From Candidatus Moraniibacteriota bacterium (GTDB lineage Bacteria; Patescibacteriota; Minisyncoccia; Moranbacterales; UBA1568), in assembly GCA_023261685.1 (NCBI GenBank), contig JAHFOM010000047.1, positions 1 through 6,377 of the forward strand: a DNA stretch of 6,377 nucleotides, read 5' to 3'. Each line of letters opens with the position of its first letter. The stretch's first letter is position 1. The notes under the pieces were generated by a model. It saw only the letters and a program-made list of their open reading frames with translations, was not told the origin of the DNA and did no database searches. The translations under genes and the position numbers were made by a program. This document shows, piece after piece, positions 5,327 to 6,377 of this stretch.

Positions 5327-5389
5327 GATGCAAGATGAGTGATGCATGATGAAAAAATTATGAATCGTGAATCAAGAATAAAGAATAAG
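5327..5389 (+). repeat. Degenerate tandem heptanucleotide repeat, left block
   Basis: Nine consecutive 7-base units fill the spacer after comM. They start at 5327 (GATGCAA, GATGAGT, GATGCAT, GATGAAA), pass one diverged unit (AAATTAT) and end GAATCGT, GAATCAA, GAATAAA, GAATAAG. G is at unit position 1 in eight of nine and A at position 2 in all. The units drift from GATGNNN to GAATNNN. A related block lies downstream of the next gene. Confidence 0.8.
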
Positions 5390-5411
5390 AAAAAAATATC
5401 TCTCATATGTT

Positions 5412-5440
5412 TTGAGATAGGGAAATCCAATCAGTAAACA
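5412..5440 (+). promoter_or_regulatory. Weak promoter candidate for the SCEGH gene
   Basis: TTGAGA (5412-5417) and TAAACA (5435-5440) are 17 bases apart and would put the transcription start at the ATG at 5447. The -10 is poor. The -35 overlaps a 6-bp hairpin (5397-5402 with 5414-5419). Confidence 0.3.
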
Positions 5441-5446
5441 ATAAGT

Positions 5447-6142
5447 ATGTTTGAAAAACCGGAAGTGCCAGTAGCTCAGTCGGGGGAAAAACATCGGAGA
5501 GAGAAGGTGTTGAAGCTTGAAGAGATGAGGAGAAATGTAGAGACGCTGGCGGATAGTTTGGGAAAAGGCATAGATGAAGGCATAAAAGAAACCATCGCTG
5601 TTTTTAATGTGTTGGATATCCCCACTTCTCAATCCTGTGAGGGGCATCCGGATAGGGAAAGCGGTGGACCGTATCCGTGGGTGCGGGTTGAGGCAGAAGA
5701 AGAGCCCGCAGAACGTTTCGTAGGAGAGACGGAGGCGTTTGAAAACACAGCGTTGCAACACGGCGTGTTGTTGGAAACGTTAAAAAGAGGAGAACCCGAG
5801 GATCTGTATTGGGGAGTCAGAAAACAGATTTCCGTCAATGAAGAAACTCCAGCTTTTCAGGAGTGGACAAAAAAGAATATTGAGCTTCAAGGAAAAGTAC
5901 AGGCGTTTCTGGATGCGTTTTACCGAGGCAGAGCGGTCAGTGATGATACGAAGTTGAAGATTGATGAGGGCGTAGGAGGGGTGTTTCACGTGAGGAGTGA
6001 TGAACCGGCAGAATTGGCGATTATACTGGGAGAAATTACTCCGGAAGAGTTTTCAAACGTAGTGGGGAAGCTCACAGCAAGACAAGAAGAGATGCGTGCA
6101 TTTACCGATTTTCTCAGAGATACAATATATTTGAAATCGTGA
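5447..6142 (+). CDS. Hypothetical protein with SCEGH motif
   Basis: I cannot assign a function to this 231-residue soluble protein. It has no signal peptide or membrane segment and is acidic overall. Residues 1-40 are charged and helical. The most conserved-looking part is 41-85: GIDEGIKETIAVFNVLDIPTS, then SCEGHPD (63-69), then PYPWVRVEAEEE (75-86). C64, E65 and H67, with D69 nearby, could bind a metal or form an active site. PWVR reads like the following beta strand. From memory, proteins with an 'Ixxt(V/I)xxxNxLgIxTxxSCEGH...PWVxI' pattern recur as uncharacterised proteins in CPR and some Firmicutes or phage genomes, but I could not check this. The remainder (90-231) is mostly predicted helix. 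Heptamer repeat blocks flank the gene on both sides. There is no Shine-Dalgarno sequence. The ATG at 5447 is the first of the frame and is supported only by the family-like N-terminus. Confidence 0.78.
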   Translation: MFEKPEVPVAQSGEKHRREKVLKLEEMRRNVETLADSLGKGIDEGIKETIAVFNVLDIPTSQSCEGHPDRESGGPYPWVRVEAEEEPAERFVGETEAFENTALQHGVLLETLKRGEPEDLYWGVRKQISVNEETPAFQEWTKKNIELQGKVQAFLDAFYRGRAVSDDTKLKIDEGVGGVFHVRSDEPAELAIILGEITPEEFSNVVGKLTARQEEMRAFTDFLRDTIYLKS

Positions 6143-6154
6143 AACAGAAAAAGA

Positions 6155-6210
6155 GAATCAAGAATTGGAAAAGGAGAATCAAGAATTATGAATCAAGAAT
6201 TAAGAATGGG
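6155..6210 (+). repeat. Degenerate tandem heptanucleotide repeat, right block
   Basis: Eight consecutive 7-base units: GAATCAA, GAATTGG, AAAAGGA, GAATCAA, GAATTAT, GAATCAA, GAATTAA, GAATGGG. The exact unit GAATCAA occurs three times here and once in the left block. The block starts 12 bases after the SCEGH gene and runs towards the next gene. It creates the ATG at 6188 across a unit boundary. Confidence 0.82.
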
Positions 6211-6235
6211 AATAAGAAGAAATGAAAAAAGAGGA

Positions 6236-6377
6236 ATGAAATATTTTTCTTTTTTAATCGTACTGTTCTTTCTTGCGGCAATAGCCTTTGCTTTTTTTGG
6301 AAAGGAAGATGGAGAAGTGTGGAGCGAGAGTGGTCAGAAAAATATTACAGTGATTGATGGAGGGTTGGATTTTTCTT
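6236..6377 (+). CDS. N-terminal part of a membrane-anchored or secreted protein, cut by window end
   Basis: The open frame runs off the right edge. From the ATG at 6236 it begins MKYFSFLIVLFFLAAIAFAF, a short positive start followed by a hydrophobic helix of about 18 residues. It then continues into a polar segment, FGKEDGEVWSESGQKNITV, and IDGGLDFS. This is a signal-anchor or signal peptide. No lipobox Cys or clear A-x-A cleavage site is visible, so anchoring seems more likely. An in-frame ATG at 6188 adds 16 residues (NQELRMGIRRNEKRG), but that stretch is encoded by the heptamer repeat, so 6236 is preferred. GAGG at 6231-6234 lies too near the ATG to be a normal Shine-Dalgarno sequence. Too little of the mature part is visible to name a family. 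Confidence 0.6.
   Translation, partial: MKYFSFLIVLFFLAAIAFAFFGKEDGEVWSESGQKNITVIDGGLDFS

Noticed and set aside
5397..5419. TATCTC/GAGATA hairpin that on the minus strand is followed by a T-run
   Set aside because: No minus-strand gene in the window would use it, the stem is only 6 A/T-rich base pairs, and on the + strand no T-tract follows.
5327..6210. CRISPR array
   Set aside because: The repeats are 7-base, tandem and degenerate, with no spacers and no cas genes.

Overview
The window looks like a chromosomal segment of a small-genome bacterium, most likely a member of the Candidate Phyla Radiation (Patescibacteria, Parcubacteria-like). I infer this from the gene styles and did not run a database search. 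The clues are a DksA/TraR-type protein that has lost three of its four zinc ligands, a shortened and divergent LspA, start codons with no Shine-Dalgarno sequence, promoters placed almost on top of start codons, A-rich spacers, and hypothetical proteins of a CPR-like type. All recognisable genes lie on the + strand.

Layout. (1) 2-427 is the 3' end of pnp (PNPase KH and S1 domains), closed by an intrinsic terminator at 474-506. (2) 519-1622 encodes a single-pass membrane protein of unknown function, with a long Pro/Ser/Thr-rich cytoplasmic N-terminus and an extracytoplasmic domain. (3) 1623-2452 is an 830-base stretch with no credible protein gene. It holds a near-consensus sigma70-type promoter (TTGACG, 17-base spacer, TATAAT), then about 548 nt packed with stable hairpins joined by A-rich linkers, and ends in a GNRA-capped intrinsic terminator. 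I interpret this as the gene for a large structured non-coding RNA that I cannot assign to a known class. It is the most interesting object here. (4) 2453-5318 is a cluster of yraN (nuclease-fold), a dksA/traR-like gene, lspA and comM. yraN and comM recur together near dprA in many bacteria, and both have been linked to DNA uptake and recombination. A dksA-like gene beside lspA is also a familiar arrangement. (5) 5447-6142 is a hypothetical gene whose protein has a conspicuous SCEGH motif. It is flanked on both sides by degenerate tandem heptanucleotide repeats of the GAATCAA type. (6) 6236-6377 is the start of a gene for a membrane-anchored or secreted protein, cut by the window edge.

Functionally the window is mostly housekeeping: RNA decay (PNPase), lipoprotein maturation (LspA), transcription control (DksA-like) and DNA processing during uptake (YraN, ComM). 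On top of this sit three poorly understood items: the large RNA, the heptamer repeat blocks and the SCEGH protein. Several 5' ends can be fixed from the sequence itself. The upstream GTG and ATG of the membrane protein lie inside the pnp terminator, and the first ATG of the last gene is made by the repeat units.
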